Notes: generated by a model not told the origin, from the sequence alone. Counted from the first letter of the stretch, positions 1-7,079 are shown. The stretch: 35,105 nucleotides of DNA from CAYSRC01 sp964433495 (GCA_964433495.1 CAYSRC010000024.1:1-35105); one strand, 5' to 3'. A program made the numbers and translations.

Positions 1-83
1 ATCCCGTTAGCGGCAAAATCTGAAGTTTTTGCAATGCCGCCGTTATTTTCAATTACCGTTTTTAAAATTTCTTTTTTACTCAA
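1..83 (-). CDS. AbiEi-like antitoxin, N-terminal fragment (runs off window)
   Basis: About 27 codons are visible, reading leftward off the window edge. The residues after the start (SKKEILKTVIENNGGIAKTS, then DFAANG) match the N-terminal winged-helix pattern of AbiEi-type antitoxins of type IV toxin-antitoxin systems, where a short helix with KKE-ILK is followed by NNG-I and a TSDF/ANGI segment. In that family the protein represses its own operon and neutralises a nucleotidyltransferase toxin (AbiEii), which would lie further left, outside the window. I chose the TTG at 83 because a GGAAAG stretch lies upstream and it gives the usual short N-terminus; a GTG at 104 in the same frame is the alternative. 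Identity rests on a short segment, so it could be another winged-helix regulator. Confidence 0.42.
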   Translation of the reverse strand, partial: MSKKEILKTVIENNGGIAKTSDFAANG

Positions 84-130
84 GCAGACACCAACTTTCC
101 GCACGCAAGAAATAAATAATGTACGCAATT

Positions 131-139
131 ATTATACCA
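131..139 (-). promoter_or_regulatory. Extended -10 promoter for the AbiEi-like gene
   Basis: On the minus strand the sequence reads TGGTATAAT, a perfect extended -10 (TGN-TATAAT), about 50 bases upstream of the TTG start at 83. No good -35 box is seen at 17 bp, which is usual for extended -10 promoters. Confidence 0.4.
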
Positions 140-270
140 TACGGTTTTGTAAAGTGCTACAACTATATGCATGTATTGTTTAATATTTGTACGCTGAAAG
201 TTATTGTACGAATTGATTAAGATTTATCTTTCCATGACTAAATTTAATAGTATGCCTATAGAAGATAGCG

Positions 271-316
271 GCAGTCGGACATTGCTGCACCAACCGATAC
301 CGCAATGTCTGCCTGC
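271..316. repeat. Imperfect inverted repeat
   Basis: Arms GGCAGTCGGACATTGC (271-286) and GCAATGTCTGCCTGC (302-316) pair with few mismatches around a 15-base loop. It lies in the AT-rich stretch 105-640, where I see no credible gene. Confidence 0.45.
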
Positions 317-354
317 ATTGTTGGTTAAACGGCAGACGCCACGGATTGAATTTC

Positions 355-433
355 AAAGCCGATACATAGTTTCATCATTTTGAAGCGAAAGCAAAGCTCC
401 CGCCGATTTTTGATGTCTATGTATCGGCTTTTT
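355..433 (+). repeat. 15-bp perfect inverted repeat with T-tract
   Basis: AAAGCCGATACATAG (355-369) is exactly complementary to CTATGTATCGGCTTT (417-431), separated by 47 bases, and the right arm runs into TTTTT. It could be a long-loop terminator for something once present to the left, or the ends of a small miniature element. No reading frame of substance lies between the arms. Confidence 0.5.
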
Positions 434-640
434 GTTTTGCCGATTGACAACTGAATGATCGGCTGAATGGGATACTCCGCCAAGACTTTCCGAACGGAAA
501 CGAGCGAGACAACGCCGCTGAAAAAGCAGGGGCAGGAACGACTTTCGGGTGAAACAGCAAAAGAAAACTGTTGTCCACAGTTATAGCAAGCATCGGATTG
601 TGGCACCCACAATCTGAAAAGAAGCCAAGTATAAATCCTT

Positions 641-668
641 GGGGCACCTTCCGTAAGGAAGGCGCCCC
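641..668 (-). terminator. Hairpin downstream of the araC-type gene
   Basis: GGGGCACCTTCC / GGAAGGCGCCCC with a GTAA tetraloop, just past the stop codon of the minus-strand AraC-type gene. The U-run on the minus strand is poor, so termination strength is uncertain. Confidence 0.45.
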
Positions 669-680
669 AACAGCGGTTTT

Positions 681-1679
681 TTACTTACCGATAGGTGCGC
701 CGTCAAGTTTGTTTAATTTTTGTACCGGTCTGATATACTTAAAATACTGTTCCGGATTATAATAAAAATACATTATTCTACCCGGAGAAGTATCAAGTTG
801 ATAGCCGGCGCCGGCATAATCAAAGGTTGCCATTGCTTGTTCAATTCTTTCTTCTACGCTACAATTTTCTTGTTCATAGTCAAAAGCTCCATGTTCAAAA
901 ACAATATACTCGGCTTCCGGAATATCTACTATACACATTTGATGTGGTACTTCCCCATTATAATCTAAAGGAAGTCTAACACCCCAACACTCAGAGCGTA
1001 AAATTCCCCAATCACAAAGTCTACCGTTTGGATCATTTATATATGCCATAATTTGACCGCTGCCACAATTTATTTCACTTCCGCCATCATCGTCTAATTT
1101 GCCCTTGATACTGTCAAGCAAGCCGCAAATTGTTTCACAGTCTTGTCCCGGAATAAGATTTTGTTTTTGCCAAAAATCCCAATAGCCGTTGCTTTCAGAG
1201 TTCTTAATGTGTAAAAACTTGTGAGCAGGTATAGTAACAAAATAAATTTTCACTCCATTTGTTGATTTAACCATGCCAATCTCTCCTAATCCTAAAAAGT
1301 AACGGTCGAAAGGACTTATTTTAGTGCGAAGAACAATAGGTTTGGGATTTTTACGATATTCGCTCGGCGTTATACCATAAATTTCCTTAAACGCTCTTGT
1401 AAAAGCTTCGTTAGAGGAGAATCCATAATCAAACGCAATATCCGGCAAATTTTTGTCGGTGTCCCGAACTTCCTTTAGTGTAAAAGCTAATTTTCTGTTC
1501 CGCAGATAATCCCTAAATTGCATACCCGTTATTTCCTTGAACTTTCTCGTTGTATAAAATTCAGAGTATCCTAATTTGCGTGATAGAAAACGCAATGTTA
1601 ATGTCTCATCATTATAATTCGCCAGACATTTATCAATTTCATCTGCAATTATTTGGATTTGCTTCTGCCATTCATACAT
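681..1679 (-). CDS. AraC-family regulator with GyrI-like effector domain
   Basis: A 332-residue transcriptional activator. Residues about 10-110 form the two helix-turn-helix AraC/XylS DNA-binding domain: the first HTH covers LTLRFLSRKLGYSEFYTTRK and the second the diagnostic DIAFDYGFSSNEAFTRAFK followed by ITPSEYR. Residues about 135-315 resemble the GyrI-like small-molecule binding domain (SOUL/GyrI superfamily) found C-terminal to AraC domains in Rob and many Firmicutes multidrug-type regulators. HTH-first, sensor-second order is typical of that subfamily. The ATG at 1679 has GAGGTGAT in good position. No transporter or enzyme gene lies beside it, so its regulon cannot be read from context. 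Its low GC compared with the genes from 2.9 kb on suggests it belongs to the accessory island. A TATAAT lies upstream near 1710 on the minus strand, but without a clear -35. Confidence 0.85.
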   Translation of the reverse strand: MYEWQKQIQIIADEIDKCLANYNDETLTLRFLSRKLGYSEFYTTRKFKEITGMQFRDYLRNRKLAFTLKEVRDTDKNLPDIAFDYGFSSNEAFTRAFKEIYGITPSEYRKNPKPIVLRTKISPFDRYFLGLGEIGMVKSTNGVKIYFVTIPAHKFLHIKNSESNGYWDFWQKQNLIPGQDCETICGLLDSIKGKLDDDGGSEINCGSGQIMAYINDPNGRLCDWGILRSECWGVRLPLDYNGEVPHQMCIVDIPEAEYIVFEHGAFDYEQENCSVEERIEQAMATFDYAGAGYQLDTSPGRIMYFYYNPEQYFKYIRPVQKLNKLDGAPIGK

Positions 1680-1844
1680 TCATATCACCTCATTTCAACC
1701 GTCCGACATTTATTATAAAGGGCGAGAACCATACTTTCTTGATTTTATTTGCGATTATTGCTTGCACTTTTAATCAAATTTTCTTCGCTGTTTGGGGTCA
1801 AGTCATATAACTCATTTAATGCACCCGTTTTTGTTTAGTATACA

Positions 1845-2174
1845 TTGACCGTTTTTGAAAACTTAAGAAGTTTTATTACCTCCGGTGGTGCCGGCTATAT
1901 GGACGGCGGGAAACTCATCACGTATCGTTCCTCTTGGTATGGGCCGGATAGAAATTTGGTTCGTCTTTTTCCGGCAGAATATTCGATTCGTCTTTCAAGT
2001 GTGCAGCGTGATTTGGATGTCAGTATGATGGTTTCCTCAATCTATGAGACTTATACGATTGAATACTACTATGATTATGATGTAAATAAAAAGAAGGTGG
2101 TTTTCATCGCAATTTATATAGGTGAAAACGGCGATTTTATGAGGATTAAGGAAGACAATTTGAAGCCTTATTAG
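1845..2174 (+). CDS. Orphan ORF or gene fragment, unknown
   Basis: An open frame of up to 109 residues in an AT-rich stretch. There is no ATG start and no convincing Shine-Dalgarno: the frame opens just after an in-frame TAG at 1836, with TTG at 1845 as the first possible start. The predicted protein is rich in Tyr, Asp and beta-branched residues (for example YTIEYYYDYDVNKKK, then VVFIAIYIGENGDFMRI), compatible with a small alpha/beta protein such as an immunity or effector domain. It is followed by another fragment and an RHS-like remnant, so I read it as the surviving 3' part of a larger gene or a displaced cassette. I do not recognise the family. Confidence 0.35.
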   Translation: MTVFENLRSFITSGGAGYMDGGKLITYRSSWYGPDRNLVRLFPAEYSIRLSSVQRDLDVSMMVSSIYETYTIEYYYDYDVNKKKVVFIAIYIGENGDFMRIKEDNLKPY

Positions 2175-2184
2175 AGGAAATCGG

Positions 2185-2346
2185 GTGCCCGAGGATTATC
2201 TTGAAACACAGGGCAAGATAAACCTCGACGACCTGCTCTCTCACCGGTTCGACATGAACAACGGGCTTTCATGCTTCAACCTCGACGACCTCGGCGACTT
2301 TACGATAGAATATGCTTTCTATTCCTCCAACGGCTTTGGCTCGTGA
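2185..2346 (+). pseudogene. 53-codon fragment between orphan ORF and RHS remnant
   Basis: The frame from GTG 2185 to TGA 2344-2346 encodes residues such as NLDDLLSHRFDMNNG and LDDLGDFTIEYAF. Composition looks coding (acidic, GC-rich third positions, unlike the preceding ORF), but no start signal is visible and it ends seven bases before the YD-repeat remnant begins in another frame. It is probably a leftover of a recombined toxin/immunity or carbohydrate-related gene; family unknown. Confidence 0.3.
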
Positions 2347-2352
2347 CGGTGA

Positions 2353-2694
2353 CGCGTCGCGACGGCCTATGCCTATGACGGGGTGGGCAACCTCATCTCG
2401 ATGACCGACGTGCTCGCCGAGAGCTATGAATACGACGCGGCGGGCAACCTCGTGCGGTTCACGAGCCTGTCGGACTGCACGGTGCGGTATATGTACAACG
2501 AGCTTGACGCGGTGGTGAAGAGAACAGCCGACGGCGAGGCGGGGGCCCTCTGCCGCTATGACGCGGACGGCAGGATAACGGGTATGACCGACGGCAGCGG
2601 CACGAGCGCGTTCGGGTACGACGCGGCGGGCAGGCGCTCGAAGCCCGCTCTATGTCGGGACGGGCTTTGCTTGTTCCGCTTTCCGGCTGTGTGA
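2353..2694 (+). pseudogene. RHS/YD-repeat protein remnant
   Basis: The frame opening after a TGA at 2350 encodes several YD-repeats characteristic of RHS/wall-associated polymorphic toxins: AYAYDGVGNLISMTD, YEYDAAGNLVRFTS, VRYMYNELDAVVKR, CRYDADGRITGMTD and FGYDAAGRR. These repeats form the beta-barrel shell that encloses a C-terminal toxin in RHS proteins. Only about four repeats survive, with no signal peptide, no RHS core (the ...GRFLSQDP-type motif) and no toxin domain; after GRR the frame drifts into unrelated sequence and stops. It is therefore a degraded internal fragment, and its codon choice (GC-rich) differs from the AT-rich ORF just before it, which points to patchwork insertion. 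Confidence 0.8.
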
Positions 2695-2700
2695 GGGTGA

Positions 2701-2735
2701 ACGCGGCAGGCCGCGGGGTGCGGCCGCGTTTCTTA
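2701..2735 (+). terminator. GC-rich hairpin after RHS remnant
   Basis: ACGCG-GCAG-GCCGC / GCGGC-CGCGT with a GGGGT loop, followed by TTTCTT. It may be the original terminator of the RHS gene. Confidence 0.45.
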
Positions 2736-2777
2736 CGGCTTTGTAAGCTAAACGGCCGGCGTGTAAGACAAAGCGAT

Positions 2778-2805
2778 TTGAAAAGGACCTCAAATCATCT
2801 ATTAT
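2778..2805 (+). promoter_or_regulatory. Possible promoter of the glycosyltransferase gene
   Basis: TTGAAA (2778-2783) and TATTAT (2800-2805) with a 16-bp spacer, 130 bases upstream of the ATG at 2938. This is a fair but unproven match. Confidence 0.3.
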
Positions 2806-2937
2806 ATAGTCAGTTCAAATAACACCCGGCTTTCGGACCGAGCGGTGCTGCCCCGTACCCCGAGGCGGCCCGCGCGGCGGGACGTCGGCGGCCTGCTGAG
2901 ATGCAGGCGAAACTGCATGGGATGTGAGGTGTCCTAT

Positions 2938-3717
2938 ATGAAGATCATTAAGAAGACGGCGACGGGGGTCATTGCGGTTGTTTTGACGGCGGTCGTATGC
3001 GCGCTTGGTTATTGCTGCGTGATGGGCTACCGCATGTACAGCGAGGCACTCGAGCGGCTGCCGATCGAGGAGATGGTCGAGATGATCAGGAGCGATGAGA
3101 ACTTCACGCCGCTCGACGAGCTGCCCGATATGTACAAAAAGGCGGTTGTCTCGGTGGAGGACAGGCGGTTTTATTATCACCCCGGTATCGATGCCGTGGC
3201 GATTGCCCGCGCCATATGCCATGATGTCATGACGCTGTCGGCGGCGCAGGGGGGAAGTACCATCACCCAGCAGCTCGCGAAAAACATCTATTTTTCGCAG
3301 GAGCGCAGGTTGGAGCGCAAGTTTGCCGAGGTGTTTATGGCTTTTACCCTTGAGCTTCGGCTGTCGAAGGACGAGATACTCGAGCTGTACGTAAACTCGA
3401 TCTATTTCGGGAGAAACTACTATAACATAGGCTCCGCGAGCTACGGGTATTTCGGCAAGGCGCCGAGCGAGCTGACAGACGCCGAGTGCACGCTGCTTGC
3501 GGGGATCCCCAATGCGCCGTCGATCTTTTCGTGCGACCCCGAAAGCGCGCTGCGCAGGCAAAACCAGGTTTTGAGGCGGCTTGCGGCGGACGGCGTGATC
3601 ACCGAGGAGAGGCGCGAGGAGATAAGCGCGCAGAGCGCGGAGTGCAGCGAGGTGTTCTCACCCGTCGGCCTGACGAGTATGCCGTCGGTATCGGTTGTTC
3701 ACGGCATGGCGGGTTGA
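2938..3717 (+). CDS. Monofunctional peptidoglycan glycosyltransferase (GT51)
   Basis: A 259-residue membrane-anchored enzyme that polymerises lipid II into glycan strands on the outer face of the membrane. A single transmembrane segment (about residues 8-29) precedes a complete GT51 domain. Motif 1 is EDRRFYYHPG with the catalytic Glu at 74; motif 2 is GGSTITQQLAKN (about 105-116); motif 3 is ERKFAEVFMAFTLE, followed by SKDEILELYVN and YFGKAP, and the domain ends at LAGIPNAPSIFS. The chain stops about 45 residues later, with no penicillin-binding transpeptidase domain, so it is of the MtgA/SgtA type rather than a truncated class A PBP, although the family is otherwise the same. The ATG at 2938 was chosen because GAGGTG lies 7 bases upstream; the in-frame ATG at 2917 has none. 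It stands alone, with no linked cell-wall gene. Confidence 0.88.
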   Translation: MKIIKKTATGVIAVVLTAVVCALGYCCVMGYRMYSEALERLPIEEMVEMIRSDENFTPLDELPDMYKKAVVSVEDRRFYYHPGIDAVAIARAICHDVMTLSAAQGGSTITQQLAKNIYFSQERRLERKFAEVFMAFTLELRLSKDEILELYVNSIYFGRNYYNIGSASYGYFGKAPSELTDAECTLLAGIPNAPSIFSCDPESALRRQNQVLRRLAADGVITEERREEISAQSAECSEVFSPVGLTSMPSVSVVHGMAG

Positions 3718-3750
3718 GCGCGTGCCGAAACAGGGAAGATATTTGTCACC

Positions 3751-3894
3751 GGGATATAGTATAAACGGCGAGAGAGCGCGCAGCGGCTTCGGTTGGCTTG
3801 CTCTTGTGAGGGGCCGCGGCGCAGTTTGTCTCCCATCGGGATATATAAGCGGCGGCGAACGGGTGCGAATCGGCCTCGCTCTGCTCCTGTGAGC
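3751..3894 (+). repeat. Degenerate tandem direct repeat in intergenic region
   Basis: Two related copies 87 bp apart (about 3751-3811 and 3838-3894) share GGGATATA, a following A/T-rich TATAA, a GGCG block and a closing GCTC(T/C)TGTGAG. They occupy most of the 340-base gap between the glycosyltransferase and CBS genes. No gene is seen in the gap. Confidence 0.4.
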
Positions 3895-4057
3895 TTTGCG
3901 GCACGGTTCGACCGCAAGGGCGTCACGCGGCGGGAAACGGGCCGAATTCCGCAAAAGTTTAGGAATTTATTCACAAAAAACTATGTTATTTTCCCTCCGT
4001 TTCTGATATAATTGTTATCGTATCGGTTTTTGTATTGACAACAGCCCGGAGGATGAA

Positions 4058-4477
4058 ATGAACATATTGTTTTTTCTCACGCCCAAAAGCGATCTTGCGT
4101 ATCTCTTCGACGACAACACGGTAAGACAGGCGCTTGAAAAGCTCGAAATTCGCCGCCATGTCGCGCTTCCGCTCATCAAGCGAACGGGGGAGTATATCGG
4201 CACGATTTCGGAGGGGGACCTGCTGAGCGTCATTAAAAACACCGAGGATTTCAGCCTGGCAAAGGCCTCGGAGATAAGGCTGTCGGCGGTGCCGCGGTAC
4301 TATGACATAAAGCCGGTGCGGGCCACGACCGACATCGAGAGCCTGATCGAGCGCTCGGTCGACCAAAACTTTATACCGGTCATCGACGACAGGGGAATCC
4401 TTATCGGGATAATCACGCGGAAGAGGATAATCGAGTACCTCAAGGGAAAGGTGGCAAAAAGGGGCGAGGAGGCCTGA
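4058..4477 (+). CDS. Two-CBS-domain protein
   Basis: A 139-residue cytosolic protein made of a CBS-domain pair (Bateman module). CBS1 covers about residues 1-60: a hydrophobic start, VRQALEKLEIRRHVALPLI, then the typical GEYIGTISEGDLL strand-helix. CBS2 covers about 65-135: IKPVRATTDIESLIERS, then NFIPVIDDRGILIGIITRK. Such stand-alone pairs usually bind adenosine nucleotides or c-di-AMP and sense energy state; the ligand cannot be told from sequence. The start is supported by GGAGGA 4 bases before the ATG. A TATAAT at 4007-4012 may be its -10 box, without a good -35. The gene is monocistronic, ended by a strong terminator. Confidence 0.85.
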   Translation: MNILFFLTPKSDLAYLFDDNTVRQALEKLEIRRHVALPLIKRTGEYIGTISEGDLLSVIKNTEDFSLAKASEIRLSAVPRYYDIKPVRATTDIESLIERSVDQNFIPVIDDRGILIGIITRKRIIEYLKGKVAKRGEEA

Positions 4478-4528
4478 GAGGTGCGCGAGGGCACAGATAA
4501 GACCTTCTTTGGTCTGAGAGATTGAAAA

Positions 4529-4583
4529 ACAAAGGGACGGGCGGCAGTGCGTGAGCGCTGCCGCCCGTCCCTTTGTCGTTTTT
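4529..4583 (+). terminator. Strong Rho-independent terminator
   Basis: A perfect 19-bp stem (4529-4547 with 4558-4576, core GGGACGGGCGGCAG) and a 10-base loop, followed by CGTTTTT. It ends the CBS-domain gene. The 290 bases from here to the GNAT gene hold no gene that I can support. Confidence 0.9.
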
Positions 4584-4877
4584 GCGGTTATCGCGAGACG
4601 CCGTTTAGGCGGCGCGAGGGGCGCGGAGAGGACAGATGTGCGGCGGAAATCGCCGGGGCCCTTTGGGGAAAACCGTCAAGCTTGCGCTGCGGCGAAGGAC
4701 CGGGAAAGCCGGGACTTATTTATCGAAAGGGAGAAGGGGATTTGACTGCTGCGGGGGCGCATGGTGATGAGCTTATGGGGACATACCGAAAAAAGGCGGC
4801 CGCTCGACCGCTGCGGGGCGCGTGTTTACAAGCGGAAGCGCGGCGCACGGCGGAGGAAACGGGCGCCCGCGGCGAGG

Positions 4878-5687
4878 CTATTGGGCGAGATATTCAAGCT
4901 CGCTCTGCGGGGAAAGATAGGTGTAGCCGAGATTTGTGTACAGGCGGTTGGTGACGGGGTTTTGGCTGTCGACATAGAGATACGCGAGCTTGCCCAAAGC
5001 CGCGATGTCCCGCGTGACGGCGGACACGACGCGGCGCGCAAGACCTCTGCCGCGGTATTCCGGGCGGGTGAAGACATTAGTGACGGCACAGAACCTGTCC
5101 GTTTCGCGGGCACGCTGTGCGACGCACGCCAAAACGCCGCTTTCGCGCACGACGTAGAAGCTGTGAAAGGAGGTTTGAAGCAGGGGCGCGAGCTCGTCCG
5201 CCGAGATCTGAAAGCCGAGAGCTTCGGCGTTGAACGCCGACATGAGCCGCGCGAGATCGCCGACATCCGAAGAGACGGCGCGCTCGACACCCCCGCGGGC
5301 CTGCGGGGGAGCGCTTGAGCATTTCATAAGATACATGTCATGTACGAGGCGGTGGCTGCCGCCCGCAAGGCGTTCGTATGCTGCGAAAAACGGCGCGGCA
5401 AGCTCGCTCGGACACAGCACGCGCGAGAAGGTGAGGTTGTTTTTAACGAGCCCCTCGGCCAGCAGACCGACCGGACCAACGTCGCCGAACAGAACGGTCG
5501 AGTAGTTTTGGTATCTGAGGGCGAGGAGGCAGCCGCTTCGGTCGGAAGCTTTGACCGCGAAGCCGAGCGAGGGGTCGGTGAGCTGCCGGGCATTGCCCCT
5601 GAAAAACATTGTCTCGATGGGGTGCTCGTCGAGGATGGAGAGGTTGTCGCGCAAAAAGGCCGCACCGTCGGGGTAGCAGGTAAACAT
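4878..5687 (-). CDS. GNAT-family N-acetyltransferase
   Basis: A 269-residue protein with a C-terminal GCN5-related acetyltransferase domain (about residues 135-265). The acetyl-CoA binding motif A is clear: VFTRPEYRGRGLARRVV matches the R/Q-x-x-G-x-G/A pattern, followed by a typical YVDSQNPVTNRLYTNLGY motif B, in which the Asn-Pro...Leu-Y...LGF/Y signature closes the fold. The N-terminal half (LRDNLSILDEHPIETMFFRG) resembles the N-terminal domain of GNAT proteins of the FR47-like group. The substrate is unknown. The ATG at 5687 is preceded by GAGGAGA at 6-bp spacing. It sits alone between the terminator of the CBS gene and a repeat cluster. Confidence 0.87.
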   Translation of the reverse strand: MFTCYPDGAAFLRDNLSILDEHPIETMFFRGNARQLTDPSLGFAVKASDRSGCLLALRYQNYSTVLFGDVGPVGLLAEGLVKNNLTFSRVLCPSELAAPFFAAYERLAGGSHRLVHDMYLMKCSSAPPQARGGVERAVSSDVGDLARLMSAFNAEALGFQISADELAPLLQTSFHSFYVVRESGVLACVAQRARETDRFCAVTNVFTRPEYRGRGLARRVVSAVTRDIAALGKLAYLYVDSQNPVTNRLYTNLGYTYLSPQSELEYLAQ

Positions 5688-5933
5688 CGAATGTCTCCTC
5701 GGTTAAAATGGCTGTGTCGGGCAGGGTTTGATCGCGAGCGGGCGGCGGAAGAAATGAGATGAACCAAAACGCAGAGCGGTCAAGGGAGAGAGGCGACCAA
5801 ACGCGGCAGAAAAATATGGATATTGCAAAAACAAAAGTCGCCTCGAGTTTGCGGCTGTTCGCCGATTCTGTCGATTCCCTTCCTTTTGCAGGAGGGGAGC
5901 AAAGCCTCTGCCCCTCTGCCGCTGTGCGGCCGG

Positions 5934-5951
5934 CTCTCATATTCCCGAGAG
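5934..5951 (+). repeat. Loop-1 hairpin of the modular repeat family
   Basis: Stem CTCTC/GAGAG enclosing loop ATATTCCC. The same loop occurs elsewhere in the window with different complementary stems (see findings). It lies in degraded repeat sequence covering about 5880-6080. Confidence 0.6.
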
Positions 5952-6083
5952 AGGGGGATGTTGTTGTGCCGATTAGCAGCCGATCGCGCGGGAAGGGAGA
6001 CTTTGAGGGAGCTAATGTGTGAAAATCCCCGCTGCGGAGCGGCTCCCTTCTGCACAAGGGGGGCTTTAAGGGATAAGGGCGGA

Positions 6084-6142
6084 CCCCTCATCCGCCGACT
6101 GCGCCGGCACCTTCCCCCTTCCCCCGAGGGGAAGGTTAAGGG
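6084..6142 (+). repeat. Repeat type A, copy 1
   Basis: The element starts CCCCTCATCCGCCGAC and ends GGGGAAGGTTAAGGG. It holds two hairpins: GCCGAC-type stem with a 3-base loop, then CCTTCCCC/GGGGAAGG. Copies 2-4 lie at 6245, 6397 and 35057. Confidence 0.85.
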
Positions 6143-6147
6143 CGGGC

Positions 6148-6201
6148 AATCCCTCAGTCGACTGCGTCGACAGCTCCCCTTGCACAGGGGGGCCTTAAGG
6201 G
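6148..6201 (+). repeat. Repeat type B, copy 1
   Basis: AATCCCTCAGTCGAC, then a short hairpin (GTCGAC/GTCGAC), a CTCCCCTTGCACAGGGGGG hairpin, and TTAAGGG at the end. The layout is the same as type A with different stem sequences. Confidence 0.85.
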
Positions 6202-6244
6202 CGTGTATACCGATTGCGCGCGGTAAGGGAGGCTTGAGGACACA

Positions 6245-6297
6245 CCCCTCATCCGCCGACATTGTCGGCACCTTCCCCCCAAGGGGAAGGTTAAGGG
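6245..6297 (+). repeat. Repeat type A, copy 2
   Basis: CCCCTCATCCGCCGAC, GTCGGC, CCTTCCCC, then GGGGAAGGTTAAGGG. It is separated from B copy 1 by a half-element CCGATTGCGCGCGGTAAGGG, a loop-2 hairpin whose left arm is missing. Confidence 0.85.
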
Positions 6298-6301
6298 CGG
6301 C

Positions 6302-6355
6302 AATCCCTCAGTCGACTGCGTCGACAGCTCCCTTTACACAAGGGAGCCTTAAGGG
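6302..6355 (+). repeat. Repeat type B, copy 2
   Basis: A complete uninterrupted copy: AATCCCTCAGTCGAC, a 3-base loop, GTCGACAG, then the CTCCCTT/AAGGGAG hairpin with loop TACAC, and TTAAGGG. Confidence 0.85.
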
Positions 6356-6396
6356 TGTGCATACCGATTGCGCGGTAGGGGAGGCTTGAGGGCACA

Positions 6397-6455
6397 CCCC
6401 TCATCCGCCGACGTTGTCGGCGCCTTCCCCCTTCCCCCGAGGGGAAGGTTAAGGG
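6397..6455 (+). repeat. Repeat type A, copy 3
   Basis: As copies 1 and 2, with the first hairpin GCCGACGTTGTCGGC and a longer loop in the second. Confidence 0.85.
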
Positions 6456-6460
6456 CGGAC

Positions 6461-6617
6461 AATCCCTCAGTCACTTCGTGACACGGCTCGCATATTCCCG
6501 CGAGTTGTGGTCGAGCGTAAAAGGAACGACGCTCGACATGCGGCGCGGGAATATGCACCTTCCGAACGTCGTTCCGCTTACGTTCGGCTCTCCCTTTGCA
6601 CAAGGGAGCCTTAAGGG
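6461..6617 (+). repeat. Repeat type B, copy 3, with nested elements in its hairpin
   Basis: It opens as type B (AATCCCTCAGTCAC, GTGACA) and closes with CTCCCTTTGCACAAGGGAG and TTAAGGG, but between the two B hairpins lies a composite palindrome (6487-6587). The composite holds CTCGC/GCGAG around loop ATATTCCC; GTCGAGCGT/ACGCTCGAC (6510-6537) around AAAAGGAACG; an outer pairing GCATATTCCCGCG (6490-6502) with CGCGGGAATATGC (6544-6556); and CCGAACGT/ACGTTCGG (6562-6587) around CGTTCCGCTT. Confidence 0.85.
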
Positions 6618-6757
6618 CAAGGGCATAAGGGAAAAGAGAACGATCCCTCAGTAGCGAAGCGGCCCTCCGCTGCATGAGGGGAGGGGAGCTGAAGGGTGAG
6701 GCAGCCTGAAGGGCACGGTACGATATTGCATGCGGGAGAGGGCTGATGGAATTTTTA

Positions 6758-6793
6758 TAAAAAAAGTCGGAGCAAAGCGAACTTTGCCCCGAC
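6758..6793 (-). terminator. Terminator of tRNA-Gly
   Basis: On the minus strand, GTCGGGGCAAAG-TTCG-CTTTGCTCCGAC is followed by TTTTTTTAT, directly after the tRNA 3' end. Confidence 0.9.
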
Positions 6794-6794
6794 G

Positions 6795-6868
6795 TGGAGC
6801 GGGTAATGGGAGTCGAACCCACCTCTCAACCTTGGGAAGGTCGCATACTACCGATGTACTATACCCGC
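6795..6868 (-). tRNA. tRNA-Gly (anticodon CCC)
   Basis: The cloverleaf reads on the minus strand. Acceptor stem GCGGGTA/TACCCGC; D-arm with GTAC/GTAT; anticodon stem CGACC/GGTTG with loop TTCCCAA, giving anticodon CCC; T-arm with GGTTCGACTCC; discriminator T followed by an encoded CCA. The U73 discriminator is usual for bacterial tRNA-Gly. It has its own promoter and terminator, so it is transcribed alone. Confidence 0.93.
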
Positions 6869-6884
6869 ACTGTTAACGCTATCT

Positions 6885-6913
6885 ATTATACAATACAAAA
6901 ATATTTTTTTCAA
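6885..6913 (-). promoter_or_regulatory. tRNA-Gly promoter
   Basis: Minus strand: TTGAAA (6913-6908), a 17-bp spacer, TATAAT (6890-6885), 17 bases before the tRNA 5' end. Confidence 0.85.
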
Positions 6914-7079
6914 CCGTTTTTTTGAGGGATGCGGCACGGCCGGGCGGAAAGGGACAGCGTCGGACGGGAGGGCGAGTCGGGCGGGAGGGGGCGGCGTTTT
7001 CTGAAGAGAGTGCGGATGGCGGTGCGGGGACGTTTTTTGGCGATGATACACGAAAGGATGTGTGTGGGGAATATAGGCG

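Noticed and set aside
4547..4877. Open frames between the CBS terminator and the GNAT gene
   Set aside because: No ribosome sites, basic low-complexity translations, and partial overlap with the terminator and the GNAT coding region.
5934..6720. CRISPR array
   Set aside because: The repeats are not separated by regular unique spacers; they are different hairpin modules of different lengths, and no cas gene is present.
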